From positions 1 to 64,000 of the forward strand of contig CALUWK010000005.1 of the NCBI GenBank assembly GCA_944324475.1: a stretch of DNA of 64,000 nt, in the 5' to 3' direction. Below are positions 50,960 through 59,473 of the stretch, piece by piece; position 1 is the stretch's first letter, and the number at the start of each line of letters is the position of its first letter. Below the pieces are notes generated by a model, which saw only the letters and a list, made by a program, of their open reading frames with translations, did no database searches and was not told the origin of the DNA. The position numbers and the translations under genes were made by a program. Source of the stretch: Candidatus Gastranaerophilales bacterium. Lineage in GTDB: Bacteria; Cyanobacteriota; Vampirovibrionia; Gastranaerophilales; Gastranaerophilaceae.

Positions 50960-51635
50960 AATATTCTCTTATTTCAATTGATTCAATTCCGATTATTTTC
51001 CTGAATATATCATTTAATTCAGTTAAAGTTTTCTTAGTAGAAACAACGCCTGCAAATCTCAATTCTTCGTGATTAACTAATTTTTTATTAAATTTAAAAA
51101 CTTTATGAAAATTATTTTCAAAAATACTCTGTATAATATCACAATCCCTTAATGAAGCGGAAATTGAAATTTCATACAAAGTGTATGTCTTTTTTTTCTT
51201 GGATAAAACATTTTTTTCAAGTCTACGAATCAATATCAATACAATCAACGTCGCAATAGATGTAACAATAGCAACCAAATATTGCCCGCAACCGCAGCAC
51301 ATTCCTATTGCAGCACAAACCCAAAGAGTAGCAGCAGTCGTTATTCCAAAAACGCTGCTTCCATGTCTCATGACCGTGCCCGCACCAATAAAACCAATAC
51401 CTGTTATAATCTGGGCAGCAATTCTTGCGGGATCATTTGTACCTATAATATCTGGACTCATACGCATCTCGAATCCATAAATAGATAAAATAGTAAAAAC
51501 ACACGCACCAAGACAAACGAGTATATGAGTCCTTAAACCTGCAAATTTTCCTGTAAGCTCTCTTTCAATCCCAGGGATAAAAGAAAGCGCAACAGCTAAA
51601 AATACCCTAAATATTACAACTAAATTTTCATCCAT
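50952..51635 (-). CDS. MgtC/SapB family membrane protein
   Basis: 227 residues from the ATG at 51635 (a TTG at 51644 with AAGGA upstream is also possible). About four to five membrane segments in the first 140 residues with the family motifs IPGIERELTGKFAGLRTHILVCLG, GIGFIGAGTVMRHG and GITTAATLWVCAAIGMCCG, followed by a cytoplasmic ACT-like tail (about 150-227). Members affect magnesium homeostasis and membrane potential. An unusual CCGCG cluster sits in a membrane segment. Confidence 0.9.
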   Translation of the reverse strand: MDENLVVIFRVFLAVALSFIPGIERELTGKFAGLRTHILVCLGACVFTILSIYGFEMRMSPDIIGTNDPARIAAQIITGIGFIGAGTVMRHGSSVFGITTAATLWVCAAIGMCCGCGQYLVAIVTSIATLIVLILIRRLEKNVLSKKKKTYTLYEISISASLRDCDIIQSIFENNFHKVFKFNKKLVNHEELRFAGVVSTKKTLTELNDIFRKIIGIESIEIREYYE

Positions 51636-51664
51636 ACTTTCCAACTTATTCTATTCCTTATAAA

Positions 51665-52729
51665 TTACTTCAAAGTTTTTGGATCAAATATATCTCTAAT
51701 TTTATCTCCTAAAACATTAAAAGACAAAACCGCAATAAAAATTAAAAAACCAGGCATTAATAACCAAGGTCGATATATAATGTTTGCAAATTCCTGAGCT
51801 TCACGCAGCATATTTCCCCAACTAGCGTCAGGCAGTTGTATTCCAAGCCCTAAAAAACTCAAACCAGACTCAGCTAAAATATAAGAAGGAACGGACAAAG
51901 TGATGGCAATGATAACATAACTTGAAGTTTGAGGTAAAATATGTTTCAGTATAATTCGCCTTTTTGAAGCCCCTATAGTTTCTATTGCCCTAATATAATC
52001 CTGATTTTTAATAGACAATACCATACCCCTTATGACTCTAGAAAATCCTGCCCAACCGATTAATGCTAAAATTACAGTTATAAGTGCAAATCTTTGAACA
52101 GATGTCATATTAGAAGGAAGTATTGAAGCTAAAATAATTAGTAAATAAAAACTTGGAACAGACATTATAGCTTCAGCTATTCTCATTAAAATTTTATCTG
52201 TGCTACCGCCTAAATACCCTGAAATACCACCATATATGGCACCAATTGGAAATGAAATTAAAAGTGCTAAAAACCCGATTGTTAAAGAAATTCTACCTCC
52301 AAAAAACAATCTTGAATATACATCATGACCGTTTATATCAGTCCCCAAAAGAAACAAATTACACTCATCAGGCTTAGAAATTAAATGTATGTTCGTTTTA
52401 AATAATCCAAAAATCTTATATTCATAACCTTTTGAAAAGAATTTTAACTTATATTTTTTATCTCGTAACTGCTTATATTCTATAGACAAAGTATTTTCAT
52501 CAAAATATTTTTCAAAATTATATGTATATGGAGATACTAGTTTATTTTCAGAAGTAATTACATACAAATTATTAGGCGGTTGATAAGCAAGTTTTCTATT
52601 TGCATATGTTGAAGGGTAAATAGCAAAAAAATCAGCAAACAAAATCAATAAATACATAATAATAAGAGTAATTAAAGCAATAAAAGGTATTTTGTCTTTT
52701 TTTAATACTTTAAAAAAATTAATCATCAA
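51665..52729 (-). CDS. peptide ABC transporter permease, OppC/DppC type
   Basis: 354 residues. After the first membrane segment (about 16-36) comes an extracytoplasmic stretch of about 100 residues (to LLGTDINGHDVYSRLFFG near 133), then five segments with the EAA motif (IRAIETIGASKRRIILKHILPQ). Long N-terminal versions of OppC have this layout. Overlaps the upstream permease by 4 bp (ATGA). No substrate-binding protein or ATPase gene is in the window. Confidence 0.92.
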   Translation of the reverse strand: MMINFFKVLKKDKIPFIALITLIIMYLLILFADFFAIYPSTYANRKLAYQPPNNLYVITSENKLVSPYTYNFEKYFDENTLSIEYKQLRDKKYKLKFFSKGYEYKIFGLFKTNIHLISKPDECNLFLLGTDINGHDVYSRLFFGGRISLTIGFLALLISFPIGAIYGGISGYLGGSTDKILMRIAEAIMSVPSFYLLIILASILPSNMTSVQRFALITVILALIGWAGFSRVIRGMVLSIKNQDYIRAIETIGASKRRIILKHILPQTSSYVIIAITLSVPSYILAESGLSFLGLGIQLPDASWGNMLREAQEFANIIYRPWLLMPGFLIFIAVLSFNVLGDKIRDIFDPKTLK

Positions 52730-53691
52730 ATTCTCACTCTCGGATCGGTAATTTTTAATAAAATATCAGCAATAAGATTACCTGCAATAAGCATAAAAGC
52801 ACCAATCATAAGACTTGCCATTACAAGATTTATATCCGATTGCATAACAGCCTCCAATATCAACTTACCAAGACCTGGATATTGAAAAACATATTCAGTT
52901 AAAGCTGCGCCTGAAAGTAATCCTGCAAACTCAAACCCCAAAAGTGTAATAATAGGGTTAATAGCATTTCTCAAAGCATGTTTTAATATAATTTTAGTTT
53001 TTGAAAGCCCCTTTGCATAAGCAAATTTAATATATTCCGAACTTAAAATATCTAGTAAATTTGCCCTCATTTGGCGCATTAAAGAAGATAGTGAAATTGT
53101 AGTCAACACAAAAACAGGCAAAAACAAATGCCAAGCAATATCAATAATTTTTAACCCGAAACTTAATTCGTTAAAATTTGTGCTCGTCAATCCTCCTGCA
53201 GGAAACCATCCAGTATATTGAGCAAAAAGCAACATCAATATAGCAAAAAAGAATGAAGGAATAGCCATACCTATACTTGAAAAAAGGGTTAACAGTCGAT
53301 CAAAAATAGAATTATAATAAACCGCAGCTAAAATACCAAGCGGAATTGCAATAATCCAACTAGCAAAAATTACACAAAAAGACAGCAATAAAGTGTTTAA
53401 TATTCTTCCTTTAATCTTGGTTGAAACTTTTGTATTATCGGTACAATAACCCATATTTCCAGAGATAAAATTCTTAGCCCATAAAAAATATTGAACAATT
53501 ATCGGTTTGTCAAGTCCGAGCCTTATTTTTTCTTTTTCAATGGTTTCAACGCTTATAGATGGGTTTAATTTCAACTGCGCAAGAGGATCAACAGGAGACA
53601 ATCTTATCAAAAAAAAGCTTATTATAGACACCATAAAAAGTATCGGAATACTGCTTGCAATTCGTTTTAAAATATAAATCCAAATACTCAT
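52726..53691 (-). CDS. peptide ABC transporter permease, OppB/DppB type
   Basis: 321 residues, six membrane segments. N-terminal FFLIRLSPVDPLAQL and GLDKPIIVQYFLWAKNFISGNMGYC are family signatures, and the EAA loop reads YIKFAYAKGLSKTKIILKHALRNA. Forms the pore with the following OppC-type gene. Could import oligopeptides or nickel; the binding protein elsewhere would decide. Confidence 0.93.
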   Translation of the reverse strand: MSIWIYILKRIASSIPILFMVSIISFFLIRLSPVDPLAQLKLNPSISVETIEKEKIRLGLDKPIIVQYFLWAKNFISGNMGYCTDNTKVSTKIKGRILNTLLLSFCVIFASWIIAIPLGILAAVYYNSIFDRLLTLFSSIGMAIPSFFFAILMLLFAQYTGWFPAGGLTSTNFNELSFGLKIIDIAWHLFLPVFVLTTISLSSLMRQMRANLLDILSSEYIKFAYAKGLSKTKIILKHALRNAINPIITLLGFEFAGLLSGAALTEYVFQYPGLGKLILEAVMQSDINLVMASLMIGAFMLIAGNLIADILLKITDPRVRI

Positions 53692-53740
53692 GATAATAAA
53701 TCCTATAACAAATCATGTTTAATTAAATTAGCCTGTTAAG

Positions 53741-55333
53741 TTAATTAAATAAATTATTTAATCTCTCTTGAATGTCAGCAGGGTCTATTTCGTTTGTAAT
53801 ATTATTTACGTCCATGGCTTGTTGAAAATATCTCGCAGCCTCTACATTTTCCCCCTTTAAGGCAAAAGAACGACCAAGATTATAATATGCAAGCGCATAA
53901 TTCGGATTACATTCAATAGCAGTATTAAAACAATCAATCGCCTTTTGAAGTTGTACTAAATCATCAAGATAAATAACACCGAGATTATTATGTGCAATAT
54001 CATAGGTTGGGTCATATTTAATTGAAAGACGATACTCTTTAATAGCTTCATCAAGGTCACCCATCCCCCAGTATAGATAACCTAAATTACAATGAATTTT
54101 TGAATTTTTTGGTTCTAATTCAAGAGCTCTACGATATACTATAAGCGCATTTTTATAGTCTTCATTATCATAAAAAGCACTACCAAGAGAAATATATACA
54201 TCGATTTCTTTGGGAGTCAACATGTGAGCTAATTGGTAATTTGCAATAGCGCAATCAGTATTTTTAATAACATTTTGTTGTATATAACCCAAAGTTTGAG
54301 CAACGATACTTGTCCAATCAGCTTTTGGATTAATTGAAATAGCCGACTGATAATGCGAAACAGCTTTCTGTGCCTCACCTTTCATGAAATATAAATTAGC
54401 TATATTTGAATGTAAAACCGCGTTATATGGATGGATTTTTATATATTTTTGATAATAATTGATTGCATTATCGTAATCTCCCAATTCTTCATAGGTCTGA
54501 ACAAGTCCAGAATATGCACTATGATTAAGAGAATCAATCCAAAGTGCCATTTTATATTCAATTATTGCTTCTTCTAATTTTCCAGCCCTTCTATACATAT
54601 CACCCAAAGCAATATATAACGCAGAAAATCCAGGCATTTTGTCTATAGCTTTTGAATAACAATCAAATGCAAGCTCTAATTGACCAGAAGCAAAATAACT
54701 ATCCGCTTTAATTAATATAGGCAATATCTGAAACCACTTTAATTTTGATTTTAAATTCTTTTTTGCTTCTCTATCAAATGGTAAAGTTAAATAAGATAAA
54801 ATCAACTCTATAAATGCAAAAAATCTCTTTTTCGTGTCTTTAAAATATAATGCACCCAAAAGTCTGGATTTAGAATAATGAAGTCTTGAAGTAGAAAAAA
54901 AAGCATATTTTAATGCGTTATTTACATTTTCAAGAGCGTCCTGAAATCTATCTTTCTTTTTAAGACAATTAGAAATCATATAATAATTCTGGGCCTTATT
55001 ACCTCCATTATCCATTGAAATATTAAAGTAATTTATAGCCTTGTCCAGTTCGCCCTTATAGTAAAGTGCAAGCCCGATTTTATAATATATTTCACCATTA
55101 TCAATTAAAACTTCAGCAGCCTTTTGATATTCTGTTATAGCCTCATCTATATATTGTTTTGCCTGATATATATCAAGATGCCAATCAAGATATAAATCGC
55201 CCAATCTTATATGCAAATTAGTATCTGAAGGTTCTTTCAAAAGAAGACTTTGACAATATTCTATTGCTTGTTGTATCTCACCTTTTTTAGTCAGTTTTGT
55301 GATTTTTCTTTCAATTTTTTTTATATCTTCCAA
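53741..55333 (-). CDS. large TPR-repeat protein
   Basis: 530 residues from the TTG at 55333, which has GGAG 5 nt upstream; a TTG at 55360 would overlap the PilZ gene. About 12 TPR units almost end to end, most clearly from residue 200 on: SALYIALGDMYRRAGKLEEAI, SAYSGLVQTYEELGDYDNAI, HSNIANLYFMKGEAQKAVSHYQSAI, HCNLGYLYWGMGDLDEAI, YYNLGRSFALKGENVEAARYF. No signal peptide or membrane segment, so probably cytoplasmic. Directly follows the PilZ gene, so a c-di-GMP-linked scaffold role is possible. Confidence 0.85.
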   Translation of the reverse strand: MEDIKKIERKITKLTKKGEIQQAIEYCQSLLLKEPSDTNLHIRLGDLYLDWHLDIYQAKQYIDEAITEYQKAAEVLIDNGEIYYKIGLALYYKGELDKAINYFNISMDNGGNKAQNYYMISNCLKKKDRFQDALENVNNALKYAFFSTSRLHYSKSRLLGALYFKDTKKRFFAFIELILSYLTLPFDREAKKNLKSKLKWFQILPILIKADSYFASGQLELAFDCYSKAIDKMPGFSALYIALGDMYRRAGKLEEAIIEYKMALWIDSLNHSAYSGLVQTYEELGDYDNAINYYQKYIKIHPYNAVLHSNIANLYFMKGEAQKAVSHYQSAISINPKADWTSIVAQTLGYIQQNVIKNTDCAIANYQLAHMLTPKEIDVYISLGSAFYDNEDYKNALIVYRRALELEPKNSKIHCNLGYLYWGMGDLDEAIKEYRLSIKYDPTYDIAHNNLGVIYLDDLVQLQKAIDCFNTAIECNPNYALAYYNLGRSFALKGENVEAARYFQQAMDVNNITNEIDPADIQERLNNLFN

Positions 55334-55346
55334 AATAACTCCAAAT

Positions 55347-55928
55347 CTACTTACTCGCAATTAATTCAAATATACGCTTAACAATTTTATTTTCATCATA
55401 CATGTTCAAATTTAAAAATTTAGCTGCATAAATATCATCTTCAATTTTTACAATAGAAGCCTGACAAGTTATATTTTTGCCAAAATCCTTCTCAAAAAAC
55501 TTAATATTAATTATATCACCAATCTTAAATTGTCCTTCATTAATTTTAAAAGCAAGACCACCTGCAGATATGTTATCACATTTTGCTATAATCATCTTTT
55601 CATCTTTTATTATTAAAAAATTAATTGAACAAGAAACTCGAACAGACTCTCTCTTTTGTACAACAGAGTAGGAAGGATTATTTTCAATAACGATACAATT
55701 TTTACTGTTCAATTCAGAAATAACCGAGCTTTTCATCTTTTTTACACCCATATGAGTGTCCACATCAACTTCAACTTCATCCAACTCTTTTATTTCTTTT
55801 GCAACAGACAAAAAATCATCATCAATCTTAATTAATACTCTGTCATCACTAAAATCGACAACAATGCCTTTAATTAAAACGTTATTATAAAAAATTTGAA
55901 CCGTATGTTTTTTTCTAAGCTCATCCAT
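55347..55928 (-). CDS. PilZ-domain c-di-GMP-binding protein
   Basis: 193 residues. N-terminal YcgR-like beta domain (about 8-80), then PilZ (about 90-190). The c-di-GMP ligands are intact: RxxxR as R93-ESV-R97, and [D/N]xSxxG as N119-I-S121-AG-G124. No membrane segment. In other bacteria such proteins tune motility or exopolysaccharide secretion. No cyclase is in the window. Cotranscribed with the TPR gene. Confidence 0.9.
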   Translation of the reverse strand: MDELRKKHTVQIFYNNVLIKGIVVDFSDDRVLIKIDDDFLSVAKEIKELDEVEVDVDTHMGVKKMKSSVISELNSKNCIVIENNPSYSVVQKRESVRVSCSINFLIIKDEKMIIAKCDNISAGGLAFKINEGQFKIGDIINIKFFEKDFGKNITCQASIVKIEDDIYAAKFLNLNMYDENKIVKRIFELIASK

Positions 55929-55968
55929 AAAACGATTTTAAAATATTTTCCTTTTTTTAGCAAATATA

Positions 55969-56523
55969 TTAATTTTCTGATATAACTCCATCGCATCTAA
56001 TATCAAAACTATCCTGCACGAAACCATCATCAATAAAAGCACTTTGAATTACAATAATTTTTTTTGCTTTTAAATTATTTTCAACAAAAAACCTATCGTA
56101 AAATCCTTTCCCATAACCTAAACGATAACACATATTGTTAGCCAATAAAGCAGGTATATATATTAAATCAAGAATATTAGGATTAATAGCTGCTAAAGTT
56201 GACTCAGGTATATTAAAAAGCCCTTTTTTTAACTCCAAGGTATTATCATACATACGAAATTCCAATTTATTATTAACACAAGCAGGAAGATAAAAAGTCT
56301 TTCCGTGAACACGAAGTATGGGAGTAATGTCAACCTCGTTTTTAATAGGAATATATAGTGCTACATGTTTAGAATTATTAAATAATTCAGAATTTAAAAT
56401 TTTGGACACTATAATTGAAGAATTTTTTTGCAGCATGCCAGAACTAGCAAAAAGTCTCCTTTTTTCGAGTGCATCATTCCTTAAAATTAATTTAGATTTT
56501 TTCTTTTCTTTTAAAATAAGCAT
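55969..56523 (-). CDS. 5-formyltetrahydrofolate cyclo-ligase family protein
   Basis: Converts 5-formyl-THF to methenyl-THF with ATP, feeding the folate pool used by ThyX. 184 residues from the ATG at 56523, which lies just after the HIT stop; an upstream in-frame start inside the HIT gene would add 20 residues of unlikely sequence. Basic N-terminus (KSKLILRNDALEKRRLF), VALYIPIKNEVDITPIL, and the signature CYRLGYGKGFYDRFF are present. Confidence 0.9.
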   Translation of the reverse strand: MLILKEKKKSKLILRNDALEKRRLFASSGMLQKNSSIIVSKILNSELFNNSKHVALYIPIKNEVDITPILRVHGKTFYLPACVNNKLEFRMYDNTLELKKGLFNIPESTLAAINPNILDLIYIPALLANNMCYRLGYGKGFYDRFFVENNLKAKKIIVIQSAFIDDGFVQDSFDIRCDGVISEN

Positions 56524-56527
56524 TACT

Positions 56528-56836
56528 CTAATCCGATAAAACATGTATATGTAAGTGCATAACTTCCTGACCTGCTTTTGCACCTGTATTTATTAATGTC
56601 TTAAAATGAGAGATATTTTCTTTTATATTTATTTTAGAAATGGCTTCAAATAATTTTTTAACAATTTCAAAATCCTTTATTTCATTTAAAGACTCAATGT
56701 GTTCTTTGGGTATGACTAAAATATGCTTTTTAGCTTTAGGGTTAATGTCATTAATTGCAAAACAATGCTCATCCTCATAAATAAATTCGGAAGGTATTTC
56801 CTTTCTTAAAATTTTACAAAAAATACAATCTTTCAT
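56528..56836 (-). CDS. HIT-family protein (histidine triad)
   Basis: 102 residues. CIFCKILRKEIPSEFIYEDEHC has the zinc CxxC of HINT proteins, then NPKAKKHILVIPKEHIESL and the catalytic triad MHLHIHVLSD. Predicted purine nucleoside phosphoramidase. Slightly shorter than the usual 110-115 residues. Coupled to the cyclo-ligase 4 bp downstream. Confidence 0.93.
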   Translation of the reverse strand: MKDCIFCKILRKEIPSEFIYEDEHCFAINDINPKAKKHILVIPKEHIESLNEIKDFEIVKKLFEAISKINIKENISHFKTLINTGAKAGQEVMHLHIHVLSD

Positions 56837-56941
56837 ACTTTCTCCTTATTTATTACTTTAACAGAATTATAAATTAAAAATATGAAAAAAAATAATTATA
56901 TTTTACTTAAAATAAAAGCGTACTATAATATTAATCAAGTG

Positions 56942-58093
56942 ATGGGGACCAAATTTAAAAAAATAACAGCTTTAATTTTAACCATAATATTTGTATACAT
57001 TACAAATATTCAGTTTGCATGCTGCGCATCTATGTCGGGTCACATTCAGAAAGATGAAACCATTGACAAAAATCTTGACAAAAAACTTTTTACAGGAGAA
57101 ATTGAACATCTAGACGAAAAAGATACAATCAATTTAACTGTTTCACAAGTATTAAGCTCAGGATACACACTTGAAGGAGATGAATTTTTTGCAGAAGTCA
57201 CATCTGATGTTGAGACTGACAAAGGAATTATTATTCCAACGGGAACAATAGTCCATGGACTTGTAAAATTCATAGAAAATCCAAAAAACTTAGGTAGAGA
57301 CGGTTACGTTAATATTGATTTTGACTATATGGTGACACCCGACGGGAGAGAAATACCAATTCAAGCCTCTCTTACTACAAAAGATAACCTTGTAAAAGGT
57401 GCGGCAAAAACTCTAGCAACACATGCTGGCTATACACTTTTAGGGGGGGTTGCAGGCGGATTTTTTGCACTAAATGTACTGGGTCTTGGAGCTGCAATAG
57501 CATCAAACGGATATACAATAGCAGGTGGCGCTGCAATAGGCGGTGTTGTTGGTCTTACAGCAGCAATAATAAGAAAAGGCGAAGGTTTCATGATAAAACC
57601 TGGAGATGAACTTAAAATCAAAATCGAAACAGGAATGGACTTACCCGTTTTTTCAAAAGACGCCTTCAAACAAGAAGAACTACTATTGGATGGCCTTAAT
57701 GTAAGGATTAACTCAATCAGTTTAGAAAAAGACCCTTTTGGTACAGAAAACACAATAGTATTGTCTCTTGGAATTGACAATTATACAGAATACACCTTTT
57801 CAACATTTGATATTGCATTAGCTTCGAATACAGAGCAGATATTTTTCCCCAGTCCCTTTGGAGATACATCTCTTTGGTTTAAGACAATATCCCCTGGAGA
57901 TAGAGTTGTTGGAAAACTTTCTTTTTGCATTAATGATAAAAAAGCACGCCATTGGTTAGTTTTTTATGACAGAAAAACAAAAAAACCCGTTGCAAAATAT
58001 TCGATTGATAACGCAAAAACAAATCTAAAAGAAATAGCAAAGAATAAAGAAATTAGTAGAAAAAAAACTAAAAAAAGCAATAAATACGAATAA
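56942..58093 (+). CDS. exported protein with glycine-rich hydrophobic core, unknown function
   Basis: 383 residues from the ATG at 56942, chosen because it gives a clean signal peptide (basic MGTKFKK, then a hydrophobic stretch, cleavage near CCA-SM); an ATG at 56882 would add 20 unlikely residues. After the signal: a beta-rich domain (LDEKDTINLTVSQVLSSG, GTIVHGLVKFIENP), then a glycine-zipper-like segment of about 60 residues (TLLGGVAGGFFALNVLGLGAA, IAGGAAIGGVVGLTAAII) that could span or insert into a membrane, then another beta-rich domain. Lysine-rich C-terminus. No family recognised. Confidence 0.7.
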   Translation: MGTKFKKITALILTIIFVYITNIQFACCASMSGHIQKDETIDKNLDKKLFTGEIEHLDEKDTINLTVSQVLSSGYTLEGDEFFAEVTSDVETDKGIIIPTGTIVHGLVKFIENPKNLGRDGYVNIDFDYMVTPDGREIPIQASLTTKDNLVKGAAKTLATHAGYTLLGGVAGGFFALNVLGLGAAIASNGYTIAGGAAIGGVVGLTAAIIRKGEGFMIKPGDELKIKIETGMDLPVFSKDAFKQEELLLDGLNVRINSISLEKDPFGTENTIVLSLGIDNYTEYTFSTFDIALASNTEQIFFPSPFGDTSLWFKTISPGDRVVGKLSFCINDKKARHWLVFYDRKTKKPVAKYSIDNAKTNLKEIAKNKEISRKKTKKSNKYE

Positions 58094-58110
58094 TTTGTTT
58101 TTATTTATGT

Positions 58111-59190
58111 ATGATTAATGTCACCCAAAGCTCCAATGATACCAAAAATTTATTCAGTAAATTTAGTAATGTAGATTTTTCATCAAAACAAAGCTACATG
58201 GTAAATGCTTATGCAAATAAAAAAATACACTACTACAATGACGAAAAAGAAATAAAAAGAAAAAATACAAAGAAAAAATTAGTGCTTGGCACAACTTCAC
58301 TTGTACTCTTGAGCGCGGTGGCTTTTGCATTTGGAAGTAAGAAGTTTAAAATTCCAAACACAGAACAAAGAAAAAATTTAAGAAATATAATAGAAAACTT
58401 TGGAAATAATACTAATAACATTAAAGATGAAATTATAGGTAAAATTATAAATTTTATAGATGAAAAAACACCTTTTAAATTTATAAAAAGAGCTTTTAAT
58501 AAAACAAGTGATTGGTATAGATCGAACGTGTACAAAGCCGTAAAAGGTAAATTTGAAAAAGCGCAAAAAGCAATACTTGAAGCAGAAGGCGGCAAGGCCT
58601 TTGAAGGTAATCTTAAAAACTTTGATGAAATGTATCAGAGTCTCGATAATGGTATAAAACAAACAGCCCAAAAAGAAAAGTTAACAACATCAAAATTATT
58701 TGAAGGCAACGAAAATAAAATCAAAAACCTCTGGAACAATTTAATTCACCCTCTAGCAGACTCTAAAATAGCAAATACGATTAATCAAAATGCAAATTTA
58801 ATCCAACTACCAGATAATGCAAGTGAATCACTAAAAAAAGCAATAGAAAATTATAACAAACTCCAAAAAGAAGAAATAATACCAAAATTAAGAGATATAG
58901 CCTATGGAGCAGCACCTTCAGACATAATAACAGCTGCCATACCAATAGCAACATTTGGTATGGCACTAGCAAAAAGTGATGACAAAGAAGAAAGAAAATC
59001 ACTACTGCTAAATCTGGGAATACCTCTTTTCCCATCAGTCACAATGCCTATACTAGGAACTATATTCCCTATACTCAATGGTATAAAAGCAATGGTAATA
59101 GGATTTGCCGTCGGAAGCGTATTTTCATCGGCGGCTAAATTTCTTGATAACAAACTAAAAAAGAATAAGGCAGCAGAAAATAGAATATAA
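58111..59190 (+). CDS. predicted membrane protein, unknown function
   Basis: 359 residues. Polar N-terminal 55 residues with no signal peptide, one membrane segment at about 57-75, a long charged helical region (80-270), and two or three hydrophobic segments near the end (about 272-290, 303-345, rich in Pro and Gly: LGIPLFPSVTMPILGTIFPILNG). Follows the preceding unknown envelope protein by 17 bp and shares a terminator with it, so the two are likely one unit. ATG lacks a Shine-Dalgarno. Confidence 0.65.
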   Translation: MINVTQSSNDTKNLFSKFSNVDFSSKQSYMVNAYANKKIHYYNDEKEIKRKNTKKKLVLGTTSLVLLSAVAFAFGSKKFKIPNTEQRKNLRNIIENFGNNTNNIKDEIIGKIINFIDEKTPFKFIKRAFNKTSDWYRSNVYKAVKGKFEKAQKAILEAEGGKAFEGNLKNFDEMYQSLDNGIKQTAQKEKLTTSKLFEGNENKIKNLWNNLIHPLADSKIANTINQNANLIQLPDNASESLKKAIENYNKLQKEEIIPKLRDIAYGAAPSDIITAAIPIATFGMALAKSDDKEERKSLLLNLGIPLFPSVTMPILGTIFPILNGIKAMVIGFAVGSVFSSAAKFLDNKLKKNKAAENRI

Positions 59191-59215
59191 AAAAGCACTC
59201 TAAAAGAGTGCTTTT
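59191..59215. terminator. bidirectional terminator
   Basis: Stem AAAAGCACTCT / AGAGTGCTTTT with an AAA loop. It ends the rightward unknown-protein unit and the leftward ferredoxin gene. Confidence 0.88.
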
Positions 59216-59221
59216 AGGTAA

Positions 59222-59401
59222 TTATTCAGCAACGTTAATAACGCTAACAGGACAAGCGTCTGCGGCATCTTTAACGCAATCTTCATTTCCTGCAACTTTA
59301 GAATTATCAGCAACGCATACATCTTCTACCTTAAACACATCAGGGCAAAATGATTCACATGCGCCACAAGCTATGCAACCATCTTCGATAGTAACTTTCA
59401 T
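59222..59401 (-). CDS. 4Fe-4S ferredoxin, 59 residues
   Basis: Small electron carrier. CIACGACESFCP (C9, C12, C15, C19) and a later CP at C50. Cysteines C9, C12, C15 and C50 would hold one [4Fe-4S] cluster. C19 and C42 match the positions that form a disulfide in the Thermotoga-type single-cluster ferredoxin, so the second cluster is probably absent. Acidic, no transmembrane part. AAGGAG lies 7 nt before the ATG. Shared terminator downstream; the tolC-like gene lies upstream in the same direction. Confidence 0.93.
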   Translation of the reverse strand: MKVTIEDGCIACGACESFCPDVFKVEDVCVADNSKVAGNEDCVKDAADACPVSVINVAE

Positions 59402-59473
59402 TTTAAATCTCCTTAATTAAATTACCTATTAAAGTATATAGAAAAACTTTAAATTTTACAATACACAATCAGA

